Shown here piece after piece: positions 29,124-37,646 of a stretch of 64,000 nt of DNA; position 1 is the first letter of the stretch, and every line of letters begins with the position of its first letter. The notes below the pieces were generated by a model that was given only the letters and a program-made list of their open reading frames with translations, searched no databases and was not told where the DNA came from. The DNA is from Brachybacterium ginsengisoli (GTDB taxonomy: Bacteria; Actinomycetota; Actinomycetes; Actinomycetales; Dermabacteraceae): contig NZ_CP023564.1 of the NCBI RefSeq assembly GCF_002407065.1, positions 1,302,001 through 1,366,000 of the forward strand. The letters are read 5' to 3'. Position numbers and translations under genes: made by a program.

Positions 29124-31126
29124 GCCAGACGCGATACTGCAGCACCTGCGGAACGCTGCTGTCCGAGGGCGCCGTGATCTGCGGGGAGTGCGGCGCGCGA
29201 TACCAGGACTCTCCCTATGAGCGCCGTGCCACCGACGCCCCGGGCGCCTGGTCGCAGGCGCCGGCGCCGCGGTCCCGGGACCTGGGCCGCGCGGAGGACT
29301 CGACGTCCTCGGACGAGGGCATCGAGCTCATCACCCGTGAGTCGCTCGAACCGAAGAACCCCGGCGCCACCACGCTCCGAACGAGGGGACAGTACGATCA
29401 GATGATGGTCACCCAGCCTCCGATGCAGCAGAACGATCCGGGATCCGCCCCGGGATCCGCCCCGGGAGCGCCCAGCGGGCCCGGCTCCCCGATCGGTGCG
29501 CCGAGCGCCCCGCCGGGCGCGGCGCCGTTCGAGCCGCCCCTGGACGGCTGCGCGCCGGCCTCGGCGGTCAAGCGCCTTGTCGCCGCGGTGATCGACGGTG
29601 TCATCGGGACCCTGGTCCTGGTGCCGCAGATCGTCGGCTGGGTGCTGGTGGCGACCTCGGAGGAGATCGGTGCGCTGCCGCTGATCCTGATCGGTGTGGG
29701 AGTCGCGCTCCCGCTCGCCTACGCGCTGCTGATCATCTGGCTGGTCGGCGCCAAGGGCTTCAGCCTGGGCAAGCTGATCATGGGGCTGCGCGTCACCCGC
29801 GCGAGCGAGGGCGGCCGCCTCGGCTTCCTGCGCTCAGCCGGTCGCTGGCTCCTGTACGGGGCTGTGTGGCCGATCATGGCGCTGTCGATCTTCCTGGATC
29901 CGAAGAAGACCTTCCGCGGCTTCCATGACCGTGCGCTGGACTCCGCCGTGGCGGACATCAAGACCGGGCGGGACCCGATGAAGCCCCGTCCGGATGACTT
30001 CGAACGGGAGGGCGCCGACCATTACCTCGGTGCTCCGTCCGTCGCGGTGACCGCTCACGAGAACCTGCTGACCGAGCCCGGTTCGGCGTGGAAGGACTCC
30101 TCGGCCCCCGCGCCGGCGCAGCCCTCCGGTGACACCGGCTGGGGCGGCTCGCAGGCCTCGAGCCCGTATGCGCCGTCGGCCCCGACCGATTCGGCCGCCT
30201 CCGCCGCCGATGCGCCCTGGTCCGGATCCTCCGCCCAGGACCCGGCCGCTTCGCAGCAGTCCGTCGGCGGCTGGGCGCCGCCCCCGGTCGAGCCGGTCCC
30301 CTCGCAGCAGCAGTCGTGGGGTCAGCAGCCGTCCGCTCCGGAGGCTCCGCAGCAGCAGTCGTGGGGTCAGCAGCCGTCCGCTCCGGAAGCCCCGCAGCAG
30401 CAGACGTGGGGTCAGCAGCCGTCCGCTCCGGAAGCCCCGCAGCAGCAGTCCTGGGGGCAGCCGCAGACCTCGGCGGAGCCTGCCGCGCCGTCCTGGGACG
30501 CCCAGGGGCCCCAGCAGCCGCCCGTCGCGCCGCAGCAGGCGTGGGGACCGCCCCCGCCCGCCCCGGAGGAACCGCAGAGCGATGCCCACCAGGGATGGGG
30601 GCCGCCGTCGGCCCCTGCTCCGCAGGATCAGGCGCCGACTCCCCACGGGCAGTTCGCCGAGCACACCCCCAGCGACCTCACCGGTGATGCCTGGGAGGCA
30701 GAGGACCACGGCGTGGACGAGCAGACCCGCCTCACCGCCGCTGAGGAGCCGTTGGGCGATCTCGAGCAGACCCGTCTCTCCGCGGTCCAGCTGCCCCCGG
30801 TCAAGAAGCTGCGTCTGACCACTGACGACGGTGGCGAGCGGGAGGTGGAGAAGGCCGTCGTGATCGGCCGCAACCCCTCAGCACCCGGCGACGAGGTGCT
30901 GTTCGTGATGAAGGACGACACCCGTTCCGTCTCCAAGACGCATCTGCGCATCGACGGCACCGGTGACGACGTGACCGTGACGGACCTCGGGTCGACGAAC
31001 GGCTCGAGCATCCTGCGCGAGGACGGCTCTCGGGAGAGCCTGGTGCCGAACACCCCGACGGTCCTCCCCACCGGGGCACAGGTGACTCTCGGCGACCGGA
31101 CCCTCTCGGTGGAGCAGGTGCAGTGA
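29120..31126 (+). CDS. Zinc-ribbon / RDD / FHA protein
   Basis: 668 residues from the ATG overlapping the previous stop. An N-terminal zinc ribbon has Cys7, Cys10, Cys21 and Cys24. An RDD membrane domain (about 149-282, with several hydrophobic helices and GFSLGKLIMGLRV) follows, then a long Gln/Pro/Ala-rich linker with 15-residue repeats. A C-terminal FHA domain (about 565-668) has the full phosphothreonine signature: VIGRN, SVSKTH, DLGSTNGS. This suggests a membrane scaffold that binds a phosphorylated partner, most simply a substrate of the kinase encoded four genes later. Substrate and partner are inferred. The stop overlaps the phosphatase start (GTGA). Confidence 0.88.
   Translation: MSQTRYCSTCGTLLSEGAVICGECGARYQDSPYERRATDAPGAWSQAPAPRSRDLGRAEDSTSSDEGIELITRESLEPKNPGATTLRTRGQYDQMMVTQPPMQQNDPGSAPGSAPGAPSGPGSPIGAPSAPPGAAPFEPPLDGCAPASAVKRLVAAVIDGVIGTLVLVPQIVGWVLVATSEEIGALPLILIGVGVALPLAYALLIIWLVGAKGFSLGKLIMGLRVTRASEGGRLGFLRSAGRWLLYGAVWPIMALSIFLDPKKTFRGFHDRALDSAVADIKTGRDPMKPRPDDFEREGADHYLGAPSVAVTAHENLLTEPGSAWKDSSAPAPAQPSGDTGWGGSQASSPYAPSAPTDSAASAADAPWSGSSAQDPAASQQSVGGWAPPPVEPVPSQQQSWGQQPSAPEAPQQQSWGQQPSAPEAPQQQTWGQQPSAPEAPQQQSWGQPQTSAEPAAPSWDAQGPQQPPVAPQQAWGPPPPAPEEPQSDAHQGWGPPSAPAPQDQAPTPHGQFAEHTPSDLTGDAWEAEDHGVDEQTRLTAAEEPLGDLEQTRLSAVQLPPVKKLRLTTDDGGEREVEKAVVIGRNPSAPGDEVLFVMKDDTRSVSKTHLRIDGTGDDVTVTDLGSTNGSSILREDGSRESLVPNTPTVLPTGAQVTLGDRTLSVEQVQ
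30305..30466 (+). repeat. 45-bp coding tandem repeat
   Basis: Three full 45-bp units start at 30305, 30350 and 30395, and a partial fourth starts at 30440. They encode QQQSWGQQPSAPEAP repeats in the linker between the RDD and FHA domains. Units are nearly identical, suggesting recent expansion or length variation. Confidence 0.9.
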
Positions 31127-32004
31127 TCGACCGCTCCCTGTCGGACCCGGATCTCCACGGCACGGTCCGAGTCATCTCCGCCTCGGCCACGCATGTCGGT
31201 CACGTGCGGGCCACCAATGAGGACAGCATCCTCGAGGTCCCGCCGATCTTCCTCGTCGCCGACGGCATGGGCGGTCACAACGCGGGCGAGGTGGCCAGCG
31301 CGATCGTCGTGGAGGAGTACGAGAAGCTCACCCTGCAGGAGAACGTCACCGTCGAGCAGCTGGGCGATTCGCTCCGCAGCGCCGGGGTGCGCATCGGAGA
31401 CCTCAGCGGCGAGTCCACGCTCGGCGCCGGCACCACGGTCGCGATCGTGGCCACGATGGTCCTCGACGAGGTCGGGTACTGGGTCGTGCTGAATCTGGGC
31501 GACTCCCGCGTCTACCGGCTCTCCGGCGAGATCTTCGAACAGGTCAGCGTGGACCACTCCGTGGTCCAGGAGCTGATGGACCGCGGAGAGATCTCCGCGG
31601 AGCAGGCGAAGGTCCACCCGTACCGGCACATGGTGACGCGCGCGCTGGGTGCGGGGCCCGAGTCCGATCCCGACTACTGGCTGATCCCCGCCGAGACCGG
31701 TGACCGGATGCTCATCTGCTCGGACGGTCTGACCGGCGAGGTGGACGACCACGCGATCGAGCAGATGCTCCGCAGCCCTGCCGATGTGCGGACCGTCTGC
31801 GGGGACCTGGTCAGCCGCGCGCTCGACGCCGGTGGCCATGACAACGTCAGCGTCGTCGTGGTCGAGGCGGTCGAGGTGGTCGGGCAGGCCCTGGCCTCCG
31901 AGAGCACGGCCGACTGCTCACCCTCCTCCCCGGACAGCGCCGACACCGAGGTGGATGAGGACACCCTCCCTCGTGAGATCACCGAGGGCGGCCTCCGGCG
32001 ATGA
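31123..32004 (+). CDS. PP2C-family Ser/Thr protein phosphatase
   Basis: 293 residues. Metal-binding PP2C motifs appear in order: RATNEDS (about 29-35), VADGMGGHNAGE, GDSRVYRL, SDGLTGEV and HDNVSVVVVE. It would dephosphorylate phospho-Ser/Thr and so oppose the kinase at 35036; this pair corresponds to prpC and pkb2 of the PFNA cluster. No membrane segment was seen, unlike the PstP type linked to cell division, so it is a soluble version. The start is GTG within the GTGA overlap. An acidic C-terminal tail of about 35 residues is probably flexible. Confidence 0.93.
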   Translation: MIDRSLSDPDLHGTVRVISASATHVGHVRATNEDSILEVPPIFLVADGMGGHNAGEVASAIVVEEYEKLTLQENVTVEQLGDSLRSAGVRIGDLSGESTLGAGTTVAIVATMVLDEVGYWVVLNLGDSRVYRLSGEIFEQVSVDHSVVQELMDRGEISAEQAKVHPYRHMVTRALGAGPESDPDYWLIPAETGDRMLICSDGLTGEVDDHAIEQMLRSPADVRTVCGDLVSRALDAGGHDNVSVVVVEAVEVVGQALASESTADCSPSSPDSADTEVDEDTLPREITEGGLRR

Positions 32005-35000
32005 ACGAGGACGCGCAGGACGCCCCGTCGCCTCTGCTCGGAACGGGGACCTGGACCAAGCAGGGCCCCGCGACGCTGGTGCTCCGCGAGAGCTCATGGG
32101 CGGTCATGATCCCCGGGCTCCGCAAGCAGGTGATCGAGGCGGCGTGGACGGTGCTGGGGGAGAAGCCCGCACCGGAGGAGTTCCTCGACCGGCTGGTGGA
32201 GGTCGGCGAGCTCGAGAGCGCGGACAAGCTGTCGGCGCTCCTGTTCGGCTTCCACGACGGGGACAGGGCCGTGCTGGGAGTGAAGGGGACGACGCCGATC
32301 GCGGTCTACACCGCGGACGGCTCCCAGCAGATCGTCGGCACGGAGGACGAGCCCTTCGTGCTGCGCACCCTCGACGGGGTCCGCCGTACGGCGTTCGGCG
32401 ACCTCCCGCTCGAGGACGGCATCGGCTCACCGCGGCTGCAGGCCGGCATCGTCCCGGTCCGCGGGTTCGTCCACGTGACGGTGGATCCTGCTGATCTGTC
32501 GGCGGAGGAGCGCGCCGCGCTCGCCGAGCAGGTCGAGAAGGACGGACGCTCGATCGAGGATCCCGAGGTCAAGAAGCGTCGAGCGGAGCGACCGGCCCCG
32601 AAGCAGGCCGCCGCGGCGCCCGCGCCTCCCGCCTCCCGTCCCGCGAGCTCGGCCGCGTCCACCACGAGCCGCAGCACCGTCGGAACCGCCGCCACCCGCA
32701 GCGTTCCTGCGCCGGAGCCGGGACCTGCGGCGCCGAACATGTTCGACGGACTCTTCGGAGCGGGCAAACCCGCTGCGGCCGGCACTGCCCCGGCGAACGA
32801 CGCAGCCCCGGCTGCTGGGACATCCGCGGCATCGGCGACCGACCCTGCACCGTCGGCCGACCCTGCACCGTCGGCCGATCCGGCCTCCGCGGCACCGGTG
32901 GCCCCCACCAGCACCAACTCCACGGCCGCATCGACCCCGGCGCCCGGGTCCTCGGCGGATGCCACCCAGGCACCGGCACCGGTGGCCGCAGGGACGGCCG
33001 CCGCAGCATCGCCTGATCGCGCAGCATCGGCCGGCGGTGAGGACGGGCAGAATGCCGCCGGGCGCAGACGCCGCCTGGTGAGCTCCTCCCTGTTCGACCG
33101 TCGCACCCGCACCGCGCCTTCGGCTGCGGTCCCCGCGCAGACGGGTCCGACTCCGGCGACGACGGAGCCCTCGGCCCCCGAGGAGGAGGCGGCCACGACG
33201 TCAGCGGCCCCCGCCGACACGACGGCGCCGAGCACTGAGGCGCTGGAGGGTCGCGCCTCCTCGGCACCCGATCCCGCTTCCGCACCCGCTCCCGCGCCGT
33301 CACCTCAGGCCGCGCCCGTTGCAGCGCCTGCGCCGTCGCCCTCGGCCGCTCCGTCTCCCGCTCCCGCGCGGCCGCAGAACACAGCCGCCGTCCCGACGCC
33401 CGCCTCGCCGATCTCGATCCCGACGCCGGAGCCTGCTCACGACGAGGGGGAGCACCCTGCCCGTCCTGGGATCGATGCACTCTCCTCCCCGGTGACACAG
33501 GTGGAGCCGATCGAGGACGGCGGGGCGCAGGAGGCGCCTGCCGCTCCCGCCCCGCGCCGCGCGCCGGCACCGCCCCGCACCACGTCGACGGCATCGGCAG
33601 GAGGCGATCTCGAGAACACCGGCGCTTACGACGACCTCTTCGGCAAGACCGTCTTCCGACGCATCGAGGATGCGGCCGTCCGTCGGTCGGAGGACGACGA
33701 CCACGAGGACGAGGACGAGGACTCGGCCGAGAGCGCCGAGGCCGCGGACGCCCCCGCCGAAGCGCAGGCGGTCGAGGAGTCCTCGGACGGCGGTGCTGCC
33801 GTCGATGCCGGGTCCGCACCGGTCGATGAGCAGACCTCGGCCCCGGGGGATTTCATCGACTGGGTACCCGGGGTGGGGCGCGCCGCGCCGGAGATCGCCC
33901 AGGCCGCGGCACGTCGTGCGGCGGCGCCGAAGGCTCCCGAGCCGGCCTACCCTCAGGTCCACATGGCCGAGCGGCCGCCGGCCCCGAACACCGGACCCCG
34001 CCCGGCACCGATTCAGGCGTCGACTCCGCACCAGCAGCAGGCACCATACGGTCGGCGCACGCCGTACGAGGCGCAGGGACATCACGGACAGCCCGCGCAG
34101 CCCGGCCCGTCGAACTCCACCCCGCCCTACGGCGGCCCGATGAGCACCGGCGCCGCCGGTCAGCAGGTGGGCTACTCCGCCGCCCCTGGTCAGCCGCAGC
34201 AATACCACCACCAGACGCCGGTGAACCCCGGAGCCGCCGGCCACCAGCTGGGATTCCCCGGAGCTCAGGGATCGGCATCCTCCGGTGCCTCCGCGAACCA
34301 GCAGCCGATGGGCGCGCCGAGCGCTCAGGAGGCGCCGAACCCCGCCTGGGGAGGGGCGCCGAGGTCGCCGCACAGCGGTGCTCGGTCTCCGCAGGGCGGA
34401 CCCCCGCCGCAGGGCATGCCGTCCCACCAGGGCATGCCGCACCACCAGGGAGCCCCCCTGCCGCAGAACCTGCCTCCGCGTCAGGGCCCGCCGCCGCAGG
34501 GATCGCCTCCCTCCGCGCCCGCCGCCTCCTGGCAGCAGGCCGGCTCCTCACAGCCGATGGGGAGCGCTGGTCCCAGGCCCGGCGTGACGCTGCCCGGCTC
34601 CGTCTGCCCGAACGGCCATGCGAACTCTCCCGAGCGCACCGCGTGCCGGATGTGCGGTGCGCCGCTGCAGGGCCCGACGCGCACGGTGACGCGCCCTCCG
34701 CTCGGTGCGGTGACGGTCTCGGGTGGTGAGCGCTTCGTGCTCGACCGGACAGCGATCATCGGCCGTCGACCGCGGGCCTCCCGCGTCAGCGCCCAGGACA
34801 TGCCGCAGCTGATCACCGTGCCCAGCCCGCAGCAGGACATCTCCCGGTCGCACCTCGAGCTGCGGTTGGAGGGGTGGCATGTGGTGGCGCTCGATCTCGG
34901 GACCACCAACGGCACCACGCTCCATCGCGAGGGCTTCGAGCCGGTCCGTCTGCGTCCGGGCGACGGAATCGTCCTCCACGACGGTGACCACCTGGATCTC

Positions 35001-35039
35001 GGCGACGACGTCCACCTGATGTTCGGAGAGAGGGCATGA
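32001..35039 (+). CDS. FHA-domain protein with long Pro/Ala-rich region and zinc ribbon
   Basis: 1012 residues. The first 180 residues are ordered (no family recognised). About 190-860 is low-complexity Ala/Pro/Ser/Thr-rich sequence with Asp/Glu-rich patches and Gln/His/Gly-rich stretches. A treble-clef/zinc-ribbon-like segment CPNGH...CRMCG begins at Cys869. The C-terminal FHA domain (about 910-1012) has IIGRRP, DISRSH and DLGTTNGT, so phosphothreonine binding is expected. No membrane helix was seen. The many Thr/Pro sites make it a plausible kinase substrate as well as a reader; that is inference. Four-base overlaps on both sides couple it to the phosphatase and kinase. Confidence 0.85.
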   Translation: MNEDAQDAPSPLLGTGTWTKQGPATLVLRESSWAVMIPGLRKQVIEAAWTVLGEKPAPEEFLDRLVEVGELESADKLSALLFGFHDGDRAVLGVKGTTPIAVYTADGSQQIVGTEDEPFVLRTLDGVRRTAFGDLPLEDGIGSPRLQAGIVPVRGFVHVTVDPADLSAEERAALAEQVEKDGRSIEDPEVKKRRAERPAPKQAAAAPAPPASRPASSAASTTSRSTVGTAATRSVPAPEPGPAAPNMFDGLFGAGKPAAAGTAPANDAAPAAGTSAASATDPAPSADPAPSADPASAAPVAPTSTNSTAASTPAPGSSADATQAPAPVAAGTAAAASPDRAASAGGEDGQNAAGRRRRLVSSSLFDRRTRTAPSAAVPAQTGPTPATTEPSAPEEEAATTSAAPADTTAPSTEALEGRASSAPDPASAPAPAPSPQAAPVAAPAPSPSAAPSPAPARPQNTAAVPTPASPISIPTPEPAHDEGEHPARPGIDALSSPVTQVEPIEDGGAQEAPAAPAPRRAPAPPRTTSTASAGGDLENTGAYDDLFGKTVFRRIEDAAVRRSEDDDHEDEDEDSAESAEAADAPAEAQAVEESSDGGAAVDAGSAPVDEQTSAPGDFIDWVPGVGRAAPEIAQAAARRAAAPKAPEPAYPQVHMAERPPAPNTGPRPAPIQASTPHQQQAPYGRRTPYEAQGHHGQPAQPGPSNSTPPYGGPMSTGAAGQQVGYSAAPGQPQQYHHQTPVNPGAAGHQLGFPGAQGSASSGASANQQPMGAPSAQEAPNPAWGGAPRSPHSGARSPQGGPPPQGMPSHQGMPHHQGAPLPQNLPPRQGPPPQGSPPSAPAASWQQAGSSQPMGSAGPRPGVTLPGSVCPNGHANSPERTACRMCGAPLQGPTRTVTRPPLGAVTVSGGERFVLDRTAIIGRRPRASRVSAQDMPQLITVPSPQQDISRSHLELRLEGWHVVALDLGTTNGTTLHREGFEPVRLRPGDGIVLHDGDHLDLGDDVHLMFGERA

Positions 35040-36712
35040 GCTCGAGACCGCCCTCACGACCGCCCCGGCTGGCCGGCTACGAGTACGAGCAGCTCCTGGG
35101 ATCCGGCGGCTTCGCCGATGTCTTCCTGTACCGCCAGTTCCGCCCGCAGCGGCGCGTGGCGATCAAGGTGCTGCTCTCGAACGTGCTCGACGAGTCGGTC
35201 CATCGGCTCTTCGACGCCGAGGCCAACGTCATGGCGCAGATGTCGACCCACCCGTCGATCGTCACGATCCACCAGGCGGAGGTCTCCGACGACCACCGCC
35301 CGTACATCGTCATGGAGTACTGCCCGCGGCCCAACTACGGTCTGCGCTTCCGCAAGGAGCGCATCACCGTGGCCGAGGCGCTGCGGGTGGGTGTCCAGAT
35401 CGCCGGCGCCGTCGAGACCGCGCACCGGGCCGGGATCCTCCACCGCGACATCAAGCCCGCGAACATCCTCGTCACGGACTACAACCGCCCGGCGCTGACG
35501 GACTTCGGCATCTCGATCGCCACCGGGCAGGGCGACGACGTCGAGGACTCCCAGGGGATGTCGATCCCGTGGTCCCCGCCGGAGTTCTTCGCCGACACCC
35601 CTCAGGCCGACGTGCGCTCCGACGTGTTCTCCCTGGCGGCGACCGTGTACTCGCTTCTGGCCGGGCAGACGCCCTTCGAGCGTCGGGGTCAGCGGAACAC
35701 CGCCTCGGACCTCATCCATCGCATCTCGACCGAACCTCTCCAGCCCCTGAGCCGGCCCGACGTGCCGGCGGAGCTGAACCGGGTGCTCTCGATCGCCATG
35801 GCGAAGGACCGGACCGGCCGGTTCGACACGGCGCTCGCCTTCGGTCGCAGCCTGCAGCAGGTGGAGCTCTCGCTCTCCCTGCCGGTCACGCAGATGGACG
35901 TGCTCGACGACCGGGCCGTCGGCACCTCGCACAGCGCCGAGGACGACGAGCTCGACATGCACACACGGATCCGGAAGGTCGCCACGGTCGACCCGGACTC
36001 CGCAGGCCTCACCGGCCCCGGCACGCGGCGACCGCTCGATCCCTACGCCGGTGTCGCGCCCGCGCTGGGCTCGCCGACGGGACCGGGGCAGAGGCCCCGC
36101 CCAGGCGGGCCGGTCCCGTCGCACGGCTCCGCGGATCCGGCCTCCGTCGAGTCCACGATGCTGCGACCCGCCGGGGCACCGCTGCGGGCGCCCTCGACGG
36201 CGGCACCGCTCCAGGCGGCCGACGGCGGCGCACCCTCGTCGGCCCAGAAGGCGCCGACCCCGGCCTGGCCCTTCGTCGCCCTGGCGGCGCTGCTCGTGGT
36301 GGTGCTCGGGGTGGGTGCGAGTCTCGGCGTGCGCCACTTCGTGGTGACCCCGGAGGAGGGCCCTGCGACCACGGAGGTCAACACGGTGGTGACGGATTCC
36401 CCGGAGGCTCCTGGGGAGCCGACGGCCCTCGATCTGCAGATCATCTCCGAGGGGCGGGGCACGGAGCCCGGGATGGCGAGGATCTCCTGGGAGCCGCCGG
36501 AGGGGGTCACCCAGGAGGCCTTCTACCGGGTGCGGTGGAAGGACATGCCGAAGAACTATGAGAAGTACGGCGTGTTCCAGGAGGTCTACGGCCGCAACTC
36601 CGTGACCCTGCCGATCCCGCCCCAGCTCCCCGGAGCGTGCGTCGAGGTGCAGACGGTGGATCCTTCAGGTCCGGTCAGCGCCTCGGTCGAGAAGTGTCTG
36701 GACGAGAAGTGA
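35036..36712 (+). CDS. Transmembrane Ser/Thr protein kinase
   Basis: 558 residues. The N-terminal kinase domain (about 10-275) has the glycine loop LLGSGGFADV, Lys44 in VAIK, HRDIKPAN with catalytic Asp138, and DFG at Asp156. The activation segment continues GMSIPWSPPE in place of the usual GTPxYMAPE. A cytoplasmic linker leads to one membrane helix (413-432). The extracellular part is a single FN3-like domain of about 110 residues with two Cys near the end, and no PASTA repeats, so it is not the PknB/PrkC muropeptide sensor. Gene order matches pkb2 of the bifidobacterial PFNA cluster. It is the last of seven genes joined by 4-base overlaps. Confidence 0.92.
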   Translation: MSSRPPSRPPRLAGYEYEQLLGSGGFADVFLYRQFRPQRRVAIKVLLSNVLDESVHRLFDAEANVMAQMSTHPSIVTIHQAEVSDDHRPYIVMEYCPRPNYGLRFRKERITVAEALRVGVQIAGAVETAHRAGILHRDIKPANILVTDYNRPALTDFGISIATGQGDDVEDSQGMSIPWSPPEFFADTPQADVRSDVFSLAATVYSLLAGQTPFERRGQRNTASDLIHRISTEPLQPLSRPDVPAELNRVLSIAMAKDRTGRFDTALAFGRSLQQVELSLSLPVTQMDVLDDRAVGTSHSAEDDELDMHTRIRKVATVDPDSAGLTGPGTRRPLDPYAGVAPALGSPTGPGQRPRPGGPVPSHGSADPASVESTMLRPAGAPLRAPSTAAPLQAADGGAPSSAQKAPTPAWPFVALAALLVVVLGVGASLGVRHFVVTPEEGPATTEVNTVVTDSPEAPGEPTALDLQIISEGRGTEPGMARISWEPPEGVTQEAFYRVRWKDMPKNYEKYGVFQEVYGRNSVTLPIPPQLPGACVEVQTVDPSGPVSASVEKCLDEK

Positions 36713-36781
36713 CAGGTACCGTGCACCCATGAGGGAACACGGCGGCAGCGAGGGCTGCGACGACAGAGGGGACGACTGAGG

Positions 36782-37492
36782 ATGTCATCGACGATTTCGG
36801 TCGAGTTCTGCGGGGAATGGTGGCGCGTCGAGGACGGCGAGGAGCTGACCATCGGCCGGGAGGCTGACCTCACCGTCGACGAGGACAATGCCTTCCTCCA
36901 TCGCCGGTTCCTCACGATCGTGCAGGTCGAGGCGATGTGGTGGCTGGTCAACATCGGCTCGCGGCTCTCTGCGACGATCACCGACGGGACCGGGTCGATG
37001 CAGGCCTGGCTGGCGCCGGGCGCTCGGATCCCGCTGGTCTTCGACGTGACCAAGGTGGTGTTCACCGCCGGCCCCACCACCTATGACCTCGCCGTGCACG
37101 CGGAGTCCCCCGAGTTCGCCCGGATCGCCGGGCCGGATGACCCGGTGGGGGAGACGACGATGGGCTCGGTGCAGCTCACCCCGAGCCAGAAGCTGCTGAT
37201 CCTCGCGCTCTCCGAGCCGATGCTCGTCCGTGAGGGCTCCGGGATGAGCTCCGTGCCGACCTCCGCCCAGGCCGCGCAGCGGCTGGGGTGGCAGCTGACG
37301 AAGTTCAACCGCAAGCTCGACAACGTCTGCGACAAGCTCGACCGGCTCGGCGTGCGCGGGCTGCGCGGTGGTCCCGGCAAGCTGGCCAGCAACCGTCGGG
37401 CCCGGCTCGTCGAGCACGCCGTCTTCTCGCGGCTGGTCACCACCGACGACCTGCCGCTGCTGGACCAGGCGCAGGACACCGACGACGACTGA
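36782..37492 (+). CDS. Degenerate-FHA protein with C-terminal helical (winged-helix-like) domain
   Basis: 236 residues. Residues 1-100 resemble an FHA fold: GEELTIGREADLTVDEDN aligns with the first FHA strands. However, the Ser of the SxxH motif is replaced (NAFLHRRF) and the STNG turn is absent, so phosphothreonine recognition is doubtful. Residues about 140-225 are helical, with LTPSQKLLILALSEPML and SAQAAQRLGWQLTKFNRKLDNVCDKL, resembling a winged helix or small regulator. It lies 69 bp after the kinase, with GAGGGG upstream of the ATG. It could link the kinase to transcription or to the secretion ATPase downstream; neither is shown. Confidence 0.75.
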   Translation: MSSTISVEFCGEWWRVEDGEELTIGREADLTVDEDNAFLHRRFLTIVQVEAMWWLVNIGSRLSATITDGTGSMQAWLAPGARIPLVFDVTKVVFTAGPTTYDLAVHAESPEFARIAGPDDPVGETTMGSVQLTPSQKLLILALSEPMLVREGSGMSSVPTSAQAAQRLGWQLTKFNRKLDNVCDKLDRLGVRGLRGGPGKLASNRRARLVEHAVFSRLVTTDDLPLLDQAQDTDDD

Positions 37493-37500
37493 TCGGCGGC

Positions 37501-37527
37501 ACTCCCCGGGCTCGCCGCCCGGGGAGT
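37501..37527 (+). terminator. Hairpin after the degenerate-FHA gene
   Basis: An 11-bp perfect stem (37501-37511 with 37517-37527) with a 5-base loop starts eight bases after the stop. There is no T-run. It probably ends or attenuates the kinase operon. Confidence 0.6.
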
Positions 37528-37646
37528 CGGTTCGCGGCACGACGCACAGATCGACGCACACTGAGGACGCACACTGAGGCAGCGTCCCACCCCGTCCGGG
37601 GCGGGACGTCAGGCGGGCGAGGGGCCCGCCAGGGGGAGGAACACCG

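Noticed and set aside
30305-30466. CRISPR array
   Set aside because: Contiguous 45-bp units in frame without spacers; they encode a protein linker.
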